A stretch of DNA of 64,000 bases from Pelagerythrobacter marensis (GCF_036700095.1 NZ_CP144918.1:2357001-2421000); one strand, 5' to 3'. Counted from the stretch's first letter, positions 26,021-35,397 are shown. The notes: a model not told the origin generated them from the sequence alone. A program made the numbers and translations.

Positions 26021-26110
26021 CGCAGCGCGGATAGAGCGATATGGTAAGCATCGCCCTAACGCCCGCGCGTTCGCCGCGATCCGCTTGTTTGCATCGCGCC
26101 AAGGCTCTAG

Positions 26111-26869
26111 ATGGCACGGATGGCAGGCGAACTGGTCGATAACAAGGGACGCGGGGACATTGGCTGGCATTGGCCGCCGATTCACCCCGAAGGGCGCAAA
26201 TTCGGGCTGATCGCGATCGGCATCAGCCTGTTCGCGGCGTTCATGGCGTGGGAGACGATCGCCTGGCCGATGGCCTTCCTGTCGCTCGGCGTGTTCGCGT
26301 TCTTTCGCGATCCCGAACGCGTGGTGCCCCAGGACGAGCGGTTTATCGTCTCGCCCGCGGACGGGCTTGTCTCGCTGATCGCGCAAGTCGAACCGCCGGC
26401 GGAACTGACGATGGACGACGGCAGCGGAACGCCGTCGCTGGCGCGCGAGCCGGTGACGCGAATCTCGATCTTCATGAGCGTGTTCGACGTTCATATAAAC
26501 CGCGCCCCGATCGGCGGCACGGTGCGGCGGCTGGTCTATATCCCCGGCAAGTTCATGAACGCCGATCTCGACAAGGCGAGCGAGGACAACGAGCGCCAGC
26601 ATATCCTGATCGAGCGGCACGACGGCCTCATGCTCGGTTTCACGCAGATCGCCGGTCTCGTCGCGCGGCGGATCGTCCCGTTCGTCAAGCCGGGCGACAC
26701 GCTGGCCGCCGGCGCGCGGGTCGGCCTGATCCGTTTCGGCAGCCGGGTCGACGTCTATCTGCCGGCGGGGACCGATTCCCGGGTTCTGGTGGGGCAGAAG
26801 GTCGTTGCCGGCGAAACCGTGCTGGCCGAAATCGGCGAGCGTCGGCTGATCGAGGGCATCGCCCAGTGA
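26111..26869 (+). CDS. psd: Phosphatidylserine decarboxylase
   Basis: A 252-residue precursor converting phosphatidylserine to phosphatidylethanolamine at the inner membrane. One or two N-terminal helices ([20 protein letters not shown]) are followed by RDPERVVP and ADGLVS motifs. [14 protein letters not shown] includes the conserved VHxxR-like segment. The self-processing site is GS in [13 protein letters not shown] (near residue 215), where the pyruvoyl group forms. The short form without a long N-domain fits the archaeal-type Psd. The stop overlaps the pssA start (GTGA), so the two steps are coupled. An alternative ATG three codons downstream cannot be excluded. Confidence 0.93.
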   Translation: MARMAGELVDNKGRGDIGWHWPPIHPEGRKFGLIAIGISLFAAFMAWETIAWPMAFLSLGVFAFFRDPERVVPQDERFIVSPADGLVSLIAQVEPPAELTMDDGSGTPSLAREPVTRISIFMSVFDVHINRAPIGGTVRRLVYIPGKFMNADLDKASEDNERQHILIERHDGLMLGFTQIAGLVARRIVPFVKPGDTLAAGARVGLIRFGSRVDVYLPAGTDSRVLVGQKVVAGETVLAEIGERRLIEGIAQ

Positions 26870-27729
26870 ACGACGACTATCCGCGCCTCGGCCCCAAGGC
26901 CGCGGAAGACGAAGTCCCCATTCCGGCGGGGCGGACGCGGGGGCTGTCGCTCCGCGCGGTCCTGCCCAATGCGATCACCGCCGCGGCGCTGTGTTCGGGC
27001 CTCACCGGCATCCGCTTCGCCATCGCGGAAAACTGGAGCCTGGCGATCTTCGCGGTCATTCTGGCCGGCCTTCTCGACGGTATCGACGGACGGATCGCCC
27101 GCCTGTTGAAAGCGCAGTCGCGATTCGGCGCCGAACTCGACAGCCTGGCCGATTCGCTTTCGTTCGGTATGGCGCCGGCGATCATCTTCTACCTCTGGAC
27201 CTTGCAGGATCTTCCCCGGCTCGGCTGGTTCGCGGCGCTGGCCTTTGCCATCTGCTGCGCGCTGCGACTGGCGCGGTTCAACGCGCAGATCGATGTCGAT
27301 CACCAGCCCCACAAATCGGCCGGCTTCCTCACCGGGGTGCCGGCGCCGGTCGGGGCCGGCCTGGCGTTCCTGCCGTTCTATCTCTGGATGGCGACGGGGC
27401 GGGAGGAATTTCGCGAGCCGATCGTCTGCGCCGTGTGGATGGTGGCCATGGCATTCCTGATGATCTCCAATATCGCGACGTTGAGCTGGACCTCGATCCG
27501 GCCGCGCAGGAACGTGCGCCTGGAACTGATCGCCGGGGTGGGGATTCTGTGCGCCGCGCTCTTGCTGGAACCGTGGTGGGCGCTGGTTGCGATTTGTGCG
27601 GTCTACCTCGCGCTGATGCCCTATGCACTGGTGCGCTATTCCCGGGTCAGGCGGCTGCGGCAAGCGAATGCCGGGCGCACGCCACCCCCCGCACCGGACG
27701 CGGCAGACGGTCGCCCGCCGGCCGACTGA
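26866..27729 (+). CDS. pssA: CDP-diacylglycerol-serine O-phosphatidyltransferase
   Basis: A 287-residue integral membrane enzyme making phosphatidylserine from CDP-diacylglycerol and serine. The CDP-alcohol phosphotransferase signature is complete: [20 protein letters not shown] followed by [11 protein letters not shown]. About eight helices follow, with [12 protein letters not shown]. It supplies the substrate for Psd, whose gene overlaps it by 4 bases. The GTG start is fixed by that overlap and by the usual N-terminus ending [14 protein letters not shown]. The last 83 bases overlap a small convergent gene. The CDP-diacylglycerol comes from CdsA (32.2 kb). Confidence 0.93.
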   Translation: MNDDYPRLGPKAAEDEVPIPAGRTRGLSLRAVLPNAITAAALCSGLTGIRFAIAENWSLAIFAVILAGLLDGIDGRIARLLKAQSRFGAELDSLADSLSFGMAPAIIFYLWTLQDLPRLGWFAALAFAICCALRLARFNAQIDVDHQPHKSAGFLTGVPAPVGAGLAFLPFYLWMATGREEFREPIVCAVWMVAMAFLMISNIATLSWTSIRPRRNVRLELIAGVGILCAALLLEPWWALVAICAVYLALMPYALVRYSRVRRLRQANAGRTPPPAPDAADGRPPAD

Positions 27730-27946
27730 CCGGGCGAGGGCGCGATTCGCACAGTCCCCGGATATCGGTGGAGCACGCCGCCGGCCCCTCGATCGCAACC
27801 CGAACCGCACCGGCCGGCGCCTCGCGCCCCAGATCGCGCCGCAAGCGGGCGAATGCCTCCCGCCCGCGCAGGAAGCCGTCGATCAGCACCGCCAGCGAGG
27901 CTGCGGCTGCGGTGACGAACAGGGCAAACAGAATGGCGCCGAGCAT
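27647..27946 (-). CDS. Small single-pass membrane protein, unknown
   Basis: A 99-residue open frame beginning [20 protein letters not shown], a clear N-terminal membrane helix, followed by a basic cytoplasmic helix ([17 protein letters not shown]). The last third overlaps the 3' end of pssA on the opposite strand and looks less constrained. I do not recognise a family. The ATG is preceded by GGATCGAAACC, a poor ribosome site. It could be a real small gene, as the hydrophobic start is unlikely by chance, but the length is uncertain. Confidence 0.5.
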   Translation of the reverse strand: MLGAILFALFVTAAAASLAVLIDGFLRGREAFARLRRDLGREAPAGAVRVAIEGPAACSTDIRGLCESRPRPVSRPAGDRLPRPVRGVACARHSLAAAA

Positions 27947-27978
27947 GGTTTCGATCCTTACTGAGCCGATCCCGGCTG

Positions 27979-28008
27979 TTGACAGCCTGTGGATCGCATG
28001 TGGATAAT
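27979..28008 (+). promoter_or_regulatory. Promoter candidate for rpsB-tsf with overlapping DnaA-box-like sites
   Basis: A perfect -35 TTGACA (27979-27984) and -10 GATAAT (28003-28008) are 18 bases apart. TGTGGATCG (27988-27996) lies in the spacer and TGTGGATAA (27999-28007), the exact reverse complement of the DnaA box TTATCCACA, covers the -10. The two are 11 bp apart. The transcript would have a leader of about 275 bases before rpsB. The 344-base gap has no gene. Confidence 0.55.
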
Positions 28009-28101
28009 CTGGCCGTCGCCCGGCTTGTTCCGTTCGACAGCGCCAATGTTCACTATTTGTTCCAACATGTCAAGCGCAAATGTGCGCGGCGCCGTTTTTT
28101 T

Positions 28102-28128
28102 GCGGCGAATCGAGGCTGGATTCGCCGC
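28102..28128 (+). other. Perfect hairpin in the rpsB leader
   Basis: GCGGCGAATC (28102-28111) pairs perfectly with GATTCGCCGC (28119-28128) around a 7-base loop. Seven T residues (28095-28101) precede it, so it is not a terminator for either strand. It may be the S2 autoregulatory structure or a leader attenuator. Each arm contains a GANTC site. Confidence 0.5.
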
Positions 28129-28290
28129 CCGCTTCGGGCTATGGGCGCCTCCGCGCAGCGAATCCGTGGGCGTTCCACCGGGCTCCGACTGTGCAAAATC
28201 CACATGGGGAGCGCCACATACCGGTGCCTGCCGCGGGATCTCCGCGAAAGGTTCCAGCTCTCCAGAGGCATAACCGGAAAGGAATTACCT

Positions 28291-29040
28291 ATGGCGGCTT
28301 CCACCGTCACCATGCAGCAATTGATCGAGGCCGGCGCGCACTTCGGCCACCAGACCCACCGCTGGAACCCGCGGATGAAGCCGTACATCTTCGGCGCCCG
28401 CAACGGTGTTCACATCATCGACCTGTCGCAGACCGTTCCCCTGTTCTCGCGCGCGCTCGACTTCATCGAGCAGACCGTGCGCTCGGGCGGCAAGGTCCTG
28501 TTCGTCGGCACCAAGCGCCAGGCGCAGGAACCGATTGCCGAGGCGGCGCGTGCCTCGGGCCAGCACTTCGTCAACCACCGCTGGCTGGGCGGAATGCTCA
28601 CCAACTGGAAGACGATTTCCGGTTCGATCAAGCGCCTCAAGACCCTGGAAGAGCAGCTTTCGGGCGACACCTCCGGCCTGACCAAGAAGGAAGTTCTCCA
28701 GCTCACGCGCGAGCGCGACAAGCTGGAACTTTCGCTCGGCGGCATTCGCGACATGGGCGGCATTCCCGACGTGATGTTCGTGATCGACGCGAACAAGGAA
28801 GATCTCGCGATCAAGGAAGCCAACGTGCTCGGCATTCCGGTGGTCGCGGTGCTCGACACCAATGTCGATCCCAGCGGGATCGCCTTCCCGGTGCCGGGGA
28901 ACGACGATGCCAGCCGCGCGGTGCGCCTCTATTGCGATGCCGTGCGCGATGCGGCGGTGGCGGGGCGCGGCGGCAAGGTTGCCGAAAGCGGCGACGATGT
29001 CGGCGCGATGGAGGAACCCCCGGTCGAAACGGCCGCCTGA
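28291..29040 (+). CDS. rpsB: Ribosomal protein S2
   Basis: A 249-residue 30S subunit protein needed for S1 binding. The start [20 protein letters not shown] and the family segments [46 protein letters not shown] and [16 protein letters not shown] are all present. GAAAGGAA is eight bases upstream of the ATG; the open frame upstream to 27979 is leader. tsf follows after 86 bases, the conserved order. Expression is probably driven from the promoter at 27979 through a structured leader. Confidence 0.97.
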   Translation: MAASTVTMQQLIEAGAHFGHQTHRWNPRMKPYIFGARNGVHIIDLSQTVPLFSRALDFIEQTVRSGGKVLFVGTKRQAQEPIAEAARASGQHFVNHRWLGGMLTNWKTISGSIKRLKTLEEQLSGDTSGLTKKEVLQLTRERDKLELSLGGIRDMGGIPDVMFVIDANKEDLAIKEANVLGIPVVAVLDTNVDPSGIAFPVPGNDDASRAVRLYCDAVRDAAVAGRGGKVAESGDDVGAMEEPPVETAA

Positions 29041-29071
29041 TTTCAGGCGACTGTCACAAACATGACCTAGC

Positions 29072-29100
29072 GCGCCGGACCTGACCCTCGGGCCCGGCGC
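29072..29100 (+). other. Hairpin between rpsB and tsf
   Basis: GCGCCGG (29072-29078) pairs with CCGGCGC (29094-29100). There is no T-run, so this is not a strong terminator. It may lower read-through or stabilise the rpsB message. Confidence 0.4.
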
Positions 29101-29126
29101 CCGGAATTTACACAGAGGAAACGATC

Positions 29127-30053
29127 ATGGCTGCATTCACTGCCGCTGACGTGAAGACCCTGCGCGAGAAAACCGGCGCGGGCATGATGGACGCCAAGAA
29201 GGCGCTCGAACAGGCGAACGGCGATATCGAGGCCGCGGTCGATGCACTGCGCGCCAAGGGCCTTGCCACCGCCCAGAAGAAGTCCAGCCGCACCGCGGCG
29301 GAGGGCCTCGTCGGCGTCGCCGTCGAAGGGACCCGCGGCGTCGCGGTCGAGGTCAACTCGGAAACCGACTTCGTCGCCAAGAACGACAAGTTTCAGGACT
29401 TCGTTCGCAAGACCACCGAAGTCGCGCTCTCGGTCGAGGGCGACGATGTCGAGGCGCTCAAGGCGGCTGCCTATCCCGACGGCGGCACGGTGTCCGACAA
29501 GCTGACCGACAACGTCGCGACGATCGGCGAGAACCAGCAGGTTCGGCGGATGAAGACGGTGTCGGTCGATAACGGCGTCGTCGTCCCCTACGTCCACAAC
29601 GCCGCGGCCCCCAACCTCGGCAAGATCGGCGTGCTCGTCGCGCTCGAAAGCGAGGCCGACGCGGCCACGCTCGAAGCGCTGGGCAAGCAGCTGGCGATGC
29701 ACATCGCCGCCGCTTTCCCGCAGGCGCTCGATGCCGACGGTCTCGACCCCGAAGTGATCGAGCGGGAGCGCAAGATTGCCGCGGAAAAGGCGGCCGAGAG
29801 CGGCAAGCCGGCCGAAGTGCAGGCAAAGATGGTCGACGGCGCGGTGAAGAAATTCGCCAAGGAAAACGCGCTGCTGAGCCAGGTCTTCGTGATCGACAAC
29901 AAGACCCCGATCGCCGATGTCGTCGCCAAGGCGGGCAAGGACGCCGGGCATGCCATCGTGCTGAAGGACTACGTCCGCTTCCAGCTCGGCGAAGGCATCG
30001 AGAAGGAAGAAAGCGACTTCGCGGCCGAGGTTGCAGCGGCCGTCGCCGGCTGA
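29127..30053 (+). CDS. tsf: Elongation factor Ts
   Basis: A 308-residue nucleotide-exchange factor for EF-Tu. The N-terminal UBA-like module has [20 protein letters not shown]; the core has [20 protein letters not shown] and [10 protein letters not shown], which contact EF-Tu. A C-terminal coiled coil (about 190-250) contains [14 protein letters not shown], and the end is [20 protein letters not shown]. The ATG follows AGAGGAAACG. Together with rpsB it forms a conserved translation unit, ended by a terminator at 30076. Confidence 0.97.
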   Translation: MAAFTAADVKTLREKTGAGMMDAKKALEQANGDIEAAVDALRAKGLATAQKKSSRTAAEGLVGVAVEGTRGVAVEVNSETDFVAKNDKFQDFVRKTTEVALSVEGDDVEALKAAAYPDGGTVSDKLTDNVATIGENQQVRRMKTVSVDNGVVVPYVHNAAAPNLGKIGVLVALESEADAATLEALGKQLAMHIAAAFPQALDADGLDPEVIERERKIAAEKAAESGKPAEVQAKMVDGAVKKFAKENALLSQVFVIDNKTPIADVVAKAGKDAGHAIVLKDYVRFQLGEGIEKEESDFAAEVAAAVAG

Positions 30054-30075
30054 TTCCTCGTCTCACACGAACATG

Positions 30076-30108
30076 CGGCCGCCGGACTTCGGGTTCGGCG
30101 GCCGTTTT
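30076..30108 (+). terminator. Rho-independent terminator after tsf
   Basis: CGGCCGCCG (30076-30084) pairs with CGGCGGCCG (30096-30104) with an 11-base loop and is followed by TTTT. This separates rpsB-tsf from pyrH. Confidence 0.85.
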
Positions 30109-30206
30109 CGTTCGGCGGGCCGCTGCCGGCTTTCCCTTTGCGCAGGCGGGGCGGGGCGGCTAAGGACGCCCGCGACCCTCACAATTTTCCGGAACCCGTT
30201 TCGTCC

Positions 30207-30929
30207 ATGTCTTCCCCGAATTACAAGCGGATATTGCTCAAGCTCTCGGGCGAGGTGCTGATGGGGGATCAGCAGTTCGGGATCGATCCCGCCTTCGTTG
30301 CCGAACTTGCGCAAGAGGTGAAGGCGGCCAAGGATACCGGGCTGGAAATTTGCCTCGTGATCGGCGGCGGCAACATCTTCCGCGGCATGGCCGGCGCGGC
30401 GCAGGGCATGGACCGCGCCCAGGCCGACTATATGGGTATGCTGGCGACGGTGATGAACGCGCTCGCGATGCAGAATGCGCTCGAACAGATCGGCGTGCAG
30501 ACCCGGGTCCAGTCGGCCGTGCAGATGGACCAGGTGTGCGAGCCGGTGATCCGGCGCCGTGCCGAACGCCATCTTGAGAAGGGGCGGGTGGTGATCTTTG
30601 CCGCCGGGGTCGGCGCGCCCTATTTCACCACCGACAGCGGTGCGGCGCTGCGCGCGGCGGAAATGCGCTGCGACGCGCTGTTCAAGGGCACCAGCGTCGA
30701 TGGGGTCTACGACAGCGACCCCAAGAAGAACGCCGCTGCGAAACGATTCGACACCGTCAGCTACGACAAGGTTCTGGCGGACAATCTCAGAGTCATGGAT
30801 GCCTCGGCCGTCGCGCTGTGCCGCGACAACGGGATTCCCATCGTGGTCTTCTCGATCCGCGAGAAGGGCAATCTCGCGCGGGTGCTCGCCGGCGACGGCG
30901 TCCAGACGGTAGTGAAAGAGGAAGCCTGA
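30207..30929 (+). CDS. pyrH: UMP kinase
   Basis: A 240-residue hexameric bacterial UMP kinase forming UDP for pyrimidine nucleotides. The amino acid kinase fold starts [32 protein letters not shown] and [15 protein letters not shown]-like segments (here [20 protein letters not shown]) bind nucleotide; [12 protein letters not shown] is the family signature. The ATG at 30207 gives MSSPNYKRI; the frame upstream is only leader. frr starts two bases past the stop, so the pair is one unit. Confidence 0.96.
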   Translation: MSSPNYKRILLKLSGEVLMGDQQFGIDPAFVAELAQEVKAAKDTGLEICLVIGGGNIFRGMAGAAQGMDRAQADYMGMLATVMNALAMQNALEQIGVQTRVQSAVQMDQVCEPVIRRRAERHLEKGRVVIFAAGVGAPYFTTDSGAALRAAEMRCDALFKGTSVDGVYDSDPKKNAAAKRFDTVSYDKVLADNLRVMDASAVALCRDNGIPIVVFSIREKGNLARVLAGDGVQTVVKEEA

Positions 30930-30931
30930 CA

Positions 30932-31489
30932 ATGGCCAAGTACGACAAGAGCGATATCGAACGTCGCATGCAGGGCGCCGTGGACAGCCTGAAGGGCGAC
31001 CTGTCGGGGCTGCGCACCGGGCGCGCCAACACCAGCCTGCTCGATCCGGTGCAAGTGGAAGTCTATGGCGCGATGATGCCGCTCAACCAGGTGGCGACGG
31101 TCAACGCGCCCGAACCGCGCATGCTCGCGGTGCAGGTGTGGGACAAGGCGAACGTCACCGCGGTGGAGAAGGGGATCGCGCACGCGAACCTCGGCCTCAA
31201 TCCGATGACCGACGGGCAGACGATCCGCCTGCCGATGCCCGACCTGACCGAAGAGCGGCGCCGCGAACTGGCCAAGCTCGCCGGCAAGTATGCGGAGAAC
31301 GCGAAGATCGCGATCCGCAACGTGCGCCGCGACGGCATGGAAGCGCTCAAGGAAGATGAGAAGAAGAAGGAAATCTCCGAGGACGATCGCAAGCGCAGCG
31401 AGGAGGAAGTGCAGAAGCTGACCGACAAGTACGTCGCGGAAGCCGATGCCGCCGCGGCGCAGAAGGAGAAGGAAATCCTGACCCAGTGA
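30932..31489 (+). CDS. frr: Ribosome recycling factor
   Basis: A 185-residue factor that with EF-G splits post-termination ribosomes. The three-helix body and head are recognised from [33 protein letters not shown], and [20 protein letters not shown] followed by NVRRDGME. The length is exactly typical. It is translationally linked to pyrH by a two-base gap. uppS follows after 70 bases. Confidence 0.97.
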   Translation: MAKYDKSDIERRMQGAVDSLKGDLSGLRTGRANTSLLDPVQVEVYGAMMPLNQVATVNAPEPRMLAVQVWDKANVTAVEKGIAHANLGLNPMTDGQTIRLPMPDLTEERRRELAKLAGKYAENAKIAIRNVRRDGMEALKEDEKKKEISEDDRKRSEEEVQKLTDKYVAEADAAAAQKEKEILTQ

Positions 31490-31559
31490 GCGGGCTCGGG
31501 TCACGATATGCATTCGTGTCCCCCGGGGATACGATCGGCAACCGCGTGAAAGCTATGCG

Positions 31560-32231
31560 ATGACGATCGCCAGGCACGTCGCCATAATCATGGACGGCAA
31601 TGGCCGCTGGGCCAGGCGCCGCCATTTGCCGCGCGCGATGGGGCACCGGCGCGGGGTCGAGGCCGTGCGCGAACTCGTGCGCGGTCTGGCGGGCACCGGA
31701 ATCGAGTGCCTGACGCTCTATGCCTTCAGTTCGGAGAACTGGAAGCGCCCCGGCGAAGAGGTCGACGACCTGATGAACCTGATGCGCAAGTTCGTGAAAT
31801 CGGACTTGCCGGAATTCGTCGCCAACGACGTCAGGCTGAAAATTATCGGCGACTGGCAAGGGCTTGCCCCGGATATCGTCGCCATGTTGGAGGATGCCCT
31901 GGCACAGACGAGCCAGGGTTCGCGCACGCTCGCGGTGGCATTGAACTACGGCTCGCAGCAGGAAATCGCCCGCGCGGCAGCGAAAGCGGCGGCCCGGGGG
32001 GAGATCACGCCCGAGACGATCGCCGCGCAGCTCGACACGGCCGATCTGCCCCCGCTCGATCTGCTTATCCGCACGAGCGGGGAAGTGCGCCTGTCGAACT
32101 TCCTGCTCTGGCAATGCGCCTATGCGGAGATGATTTTCGTCGACACGCTCTGGCCCGATTTCACGCTGGCCCATCTGGCCGAGGCGCTGGAGGAATTCGC
32201 GCGGCGGGAGAGGCGATATGGCGGGCGGTAA
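31560..32231 (+). CDS. uppS: Undecaprenyl diphosphate synthase
   Basis: A 223-residue cis-prenyltransferase making the C55 lipid carrier for peptidoglycan and other envelope glycans. The signature IIMDGNGRWARRR with catalytic Asp is near the N-terminus. LTLYAFSSENWKRP, ALNYGSQQEIARA and DLLIRTSGEVRLSNFLLWQC continue the family pattern, and the last includes the Arg pair that binds diphosphate. The protein is slightly shorter than E. coli UppS. It overlaps cdsA by 14 bases. Its substrate derives from the Dxr pathway encoded just downstream. Confidence 0.96.
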   Translation: MTIARHVAIIMDGNGRWARRRHLPRAMGHRRGVEAVRELVRGLAGTGIECLTLYAFSSENWKRPGEEVDDLMNLMRKFVKSDLPEFVANDVRLKIIGDWQGLAPDIVAMLEDALAQTSQGSRTLAVALNYGSQQEIARAAAKAAARGEITPETIAAQLDTADLPPLDLLIRTSGEVRLSNFLLWQCAYAEMIFVDTLWPDFTLAHLAEALEEFARRERRYGGR

Positions 32232-32949
32232 CGGCGAAACGGCGGTGTCGGGGGCGAAGCGTTCGGACCTGCCGGTCCGGCTGGCTTCGGCCGCGGCGAT
32301 GCTCGCGGTTGCGGGGGCCGCGTTGTGGCAGGGCGGGCAAGTGCTGGACCTGTTCATCGGCCTGGTCGCCTTCGCCTGTTTCGCCGAGTTCACCGTGCTG
32401 GTCGTGCGCGCGACCGGCAACGTGCCCTACCGGCTCGCCGCGCTGATCGCGGGCGGGCTCTACATCGCCGCCGCCGCCGCCATCCTGGTGGGGGCGGGCG
32501 ACTTCCTCCTCGTGCTGATCCTTGGCGCAACGATCTTCACCGATACGGGCGCCTATTTCGCGGGCCGGGCGATCGGCGGGCCGCGAATCGCCCCGAGCAT
32601 CAGCCCGTCCAAGACCTGGGCGGGCCTCTTCGGCGGAATGATCGCCTCGGCCTTGTGGACCCTGGCCTGGGTGATGGCGATCGATTCCGGGCTCGACTGG
32701 CTGGGTCCGCGCTTCGCGCTCGGGATCCCGCTCGACGGTGCCAATCTGGCGTCGATCGCGGCTCTGGGGGCGGGGCTGGCGGTCGTGGCGCAGGCCGGCG
32801 ATTTCTTCGAAAGCTGGCTGAAGCGGAAAGCCGGGGTGAAAGACAGCTCGCGCCTGATCCCCGGGCACGGCGGCGTGTTCGACCGGGTCGACGGGCTTCT
32901 GCCGGTCGCCATTGCAGTGGGCGGCATCGCCGCCTCGGTGGCCAATTGA
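32218..32949 (+). CDS. cdsA: Phosphatidate cytidylyltransferase
   Basis: A 243-residue integral membrane enzyme making CDP-diacylglycerol, the branch point for PS/PE and PG synthesis. The CdsA signature is complete: SPSKTWAG in the middle and SWLKRKAGVKDSSRLIPGHG followed by GVFDRVDG at the end. About seven helices are predicted, fewer residues than E. coli CdsA (285). It overlaps uppS by 14 bases and dxr by 4, so translation is coupled across three genes. Its product is used by PssA (26.9 kb) and PgsA (56.2 kb). Confidence 0.95.
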   Translation: MAGGNGETAVSGAKRSDLPVRLASAAAMLAVAGAALWQGGQVLDLFIGLVAFACFAEFTVLVVRATGNVPYRLAALIAGGLYIAAAAAILVGAGDFLLVLILGATIFTDTGAYFAGRAIGGPRIAPSISPSKTWAGLFGGMIASALWTLAWVMAIDSGLDWLGPRFALGIPLDGANLASIAALGAGLAVVAQAGDFFESWLKRKAGVKDSSRLIPGHGGVFDRVDGLLPVAIAVGGIAASVAN

Positions 32950-34109
32950 CCCGTTCGATCTCCATCCTCGGCGCGACCGGCTCGGTCGGTGCATCGACGC
33001 TGGACCTTATCCGCCGCAACCGCGATGCGTGGCGCATCGTTGCGCTCACCGCGAATTGCAACGCCGGCGAACTCGCGGCGCTCGCGCGCGAGTTCGAGGC
33101 CGAAATCGCGGTTGTCGGCGACGAGGCGTGCCTGCCCGAATTGCGCGCTGCACTGGCCGGTTCCGCGATCGAGGCGGCCGGCGGGTGTCAGGCGCTGTGC
33201 GATGCGGCCGGGCGCCCGGTGGACATCACGATCGCGGCCATTGTCGGCTGTGCCGGCCTGCGCCCCACGATGACGGCAATATGCCGCGGCGGTGCGATCG
33301 CCCTGGCGAACAAGGAAGCTCTGGTATCGGCCGGCGCCGTCATGACCGCGGCGGTCGCGGAACACGGTGCAACCCTGCTGCCGGTCGATTCGGAGCACAA
33401 CGCGATCTTCCAGTGCCTGCAGGGCGGCAGAATCGCGGACGTGCGCTCGATCACGCTCACCGCCAGCGGCGGACCTTTACGGACCTGGAGCGCCGAACGT
33501 CTCGCCCGGGCCACGCCTGCCCAGGCAGTGGCGCACCCCAACTGGGACATGGGCGCGAAGATCAGCGTCGATTCGGCCACGATGATGAACAAGGGGCTGG
33601 AATTCATCGAGGCGCACCACCTGTTTCCGGTCGGCCTCGACGCCCTGCGCATCGTCGTTCACCCGCAAAGCGTCGTGCATTCGATGGTCGAGTATTGCGA
33701 CGGTTCGACGCTGGCGCAGCTGGGACCGTCCGACATGCGGGTTCCGATCGCCTCGTGCCTCGCCTGGCCGGAGCGAATGGATACGCCGTGCGCTCCGCTG
33801 GATCTCGCGGCGATCGGGTCGCTGACCTTCGAAGCGCCGGACGAAGACCGTTTCCCCGCCACCCGTCTTGCGCGAAATGCCGCCCACGCCGGCGGTGCGG
33901 CGCCCGCCGTTCTCAACGCCGCGAACGAGGTGGCGGTGGCGGCCTTCCTCGCCGGTCAGATCGCGTTCACCCGCATTGCGCCAGTGGTGGAGGAAACCCT
34001 CGATCGCTATGCCCCCTCGGCACCTTCGACGCTCGACGACGTTCTCGCTGTCGATACGGAGGCGCGCTCTCGGGCTCGCGAAGTAATGGAGACCGCCGCA
34101 ATTGGCTGA
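32946..34109 (+). CDS. dxr: 1-deoxy-D-xylulose 5-phosphate reductoisomerase
   Basis: A 387-residue NADPH enzyme, second step of the MEP isoprenoid pathway. The nucleotide-binding start SISILGATGSVGASTLDLI, ALANKEALVSAG, the metal/substrate segment LLPVDSEHNAIFQC and HPNWDMGAKISVDSATMMNK are all family hallmarks. The start is a TTG whose TTGA overlaps the cdsA stop; no ATG is available near the conserved beginning. The end overlaps rseP by 8 bases. The product feeds UppS and the polyprenyl synthase at 11.2 kb. Confidence 0.95.
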   Translation: MTRSISILGATGSVGASTLDLIRRNRDAWRIVALTANCNAGELAALAREFEAEIAVVGDEACLPELRAALAGSAIEAAGGCQALCDAAGRPVDITIAAIVGCAGLRPTMTAICRGGAIALANKEALVSAGAVMTAAVAEHGATLLPVDSEHNAIFQCLQGGRIADVRSITLTASGGPLRTWSAERLARATPAQAVAHPNWDMGAKISVDSATMMNKGLEFIEAHHLFPVGLDALRIVVHPQSVVHSMVEYCDGSTLAQLGPSDMRVPIASCLAWPERMDTPCAPLDLAAIGSLTFEAPDEDRFPATRLARNAAHAGGAAPAVLNAANEVAVAAFLAGQIAFTRIAPVVEETLDRYAPSAPSTLDDVLAVDTEARSRAREVMETAAIG

Positions 34110-35241
34110 TACCCCTTCGTTCTGGATGTACGTCGTCGGCTTTCTGCTCGTCCTCGGGCCGCTGATCACGATTCACGAATTCGGTCACTATCTCATGGGC
34201 CGTCTGTTCGGAGTCCATGCCGATGCGTTCTCCATCGGTTTCGGCAAGGAAGTCGCCGGCTGGACCGATCGCCGCGGGACCCGCTGGAAGCTTTCGGCCC
34301 TGCCGCTTGGCGGATATGTCCAGTTCCGGGGCGACATGAACCCGGCCAGTATTCCCGACGAGGATGGACTGGCGGCCATATCGGAGAGCGAGCGGGCGGG
34401 CGCGTTCCATTTCAAGCCGCTGTGGCAGCGCGCGTTGATCGTCTTTGCCGGGCCGGCAACCAACGTGCTGGTGGCGCTGGCGATCTTCGCCGCGTTCTTC
34501 ATGGTCGTGGGCAAGCCGGTGCCGGTCGAAACGGACAGCCAGCTCACCGTGGCCGGGTTTGCCGAGGAATCGGCGGCGCGTTCGGTCGGGATCGAGATCG
34601 GCGACCGGATCGTGTCGATCGACGGCGAGCCGATGCACGATTTTCGCGATATTCAGGACGCGGTGATGCTCTATCCGGGGCGGACTTTCGACATTGTCGT
34701 CGATCGCGGCGGGCGCAGGCTGGATTTCGAGGTCACGGCACAAGCGCATGAGGTCGAAGACAATTTCGGCAATGCATCGACCATCGGCCTGATCGGCATC
34801 GCGCCGGCGGCGGTGGAGTTCGAGTTTGCGCGGCAGGGCCCGATAGGCGCGCTGGGCCTGGCGGTCGATCACAGTATCGACATCGCGCGGATGATGGTGA
34901 CCGGGGTGGGGCAGATCCTGTCCGGCGACCGCTCGGTGCGCGAGCTGGGCGGACCGATCAAGATCGCGAAATATTCGGGCGAGCAATTCAGCCTCGGCCC
35001 GCTTGCCTTCATCAACTTCATCGCGCTGATCTCGCTTAATTTGGCATTCATCAACCTCTTGCCAATCCCCGCGCTCGATGGCGGGCACCTGGCCTTCTAC
35101 GCTGCGGAGGCCATCCGGCGGAAGCCGGTGGGGCGGCGGGGGCAGGAACTGGCGTTTCGCACCGGGATCGCCCTGGTGCTGGCACTGATGGTGTTCGTCA
35201 CGATCAACGATTTGGTTTCGCTGCCGATCTTCGGGAGCTGA
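34102..35241 (+). CDS. rseP: Site-2 intramembrane metalloprotease RseP
   Basis: A 379-residue inner-membrane zinc protease. The active-site helix has ITIHEFGHYLMGRLFGV (HEFGH) and the second metal ligand is in INLLPIPALDGGHLAFY. One or two PDZ domains lie between (about 125-220), with SVGIEIGDRIVSIDGEPMHD. In relatives it cuts anti-sigma factors and clears signal-peptide remnants. The TTG start overlaps the end of dxr by 8 bases; no better start exists before the first helix. bamA follows, placing envelope-stress proteolysis next to outer membrane assembly, the conserved order. Confidence 0.94.
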   Translation: MADTPSFWMYVVGFLLVLGPLITIHEFGHYLMGRLFGVHADAFSIGFGKEVAGWTDRRGTRWKLSALPLGGYVQFRGDMNPASIPDEDGLAAISESERAGAFHFKPLWQRALIVFAGPATNVLVALAIFAAFFMVVGKPVPVETDSQLTVAGFAEESAARSVGIEIGDRIVSIDGEPMHDFRDIQDAVMLYPGRTFDIVVDRGGRRLDFEVTAQAHEVEDNFGNASTIGLIGIAPAAVEFEFARQGPIGALGLAVDHSIDIARMMVTGVGQILSGDRSVRELGGPIKIAKYSGEQFSLGPLAFINFIALISLNLAFINLLPIPALDGGHLAFYAAEAIRRKPVGRRGQELAFRTGIALVLALMVFVTINDLVSLPIFGS

Positions 35242-35397
35242 CCGCCCCGGGGGACGAGAGAGCGCGGGGGACTCGTTCCTTCCTTCGCTTGATCGGGGGC
35301 ACGGCATCGGGCAAGGGCGGCATTTGCCGCATCGCCCGATGGATGGGCTGCGGCCCATTGGTGCAATGGATAAGGATTGGACGGGATCACCGTGGCG

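Noticed and set aside
28095-28128. T7 run and stem as a terminator
   Set aside because: On the plus strand the T-run precedes the stem and on the minus strand the stem is followed by A residues, so neither orientation gives an intrinsic terminator.
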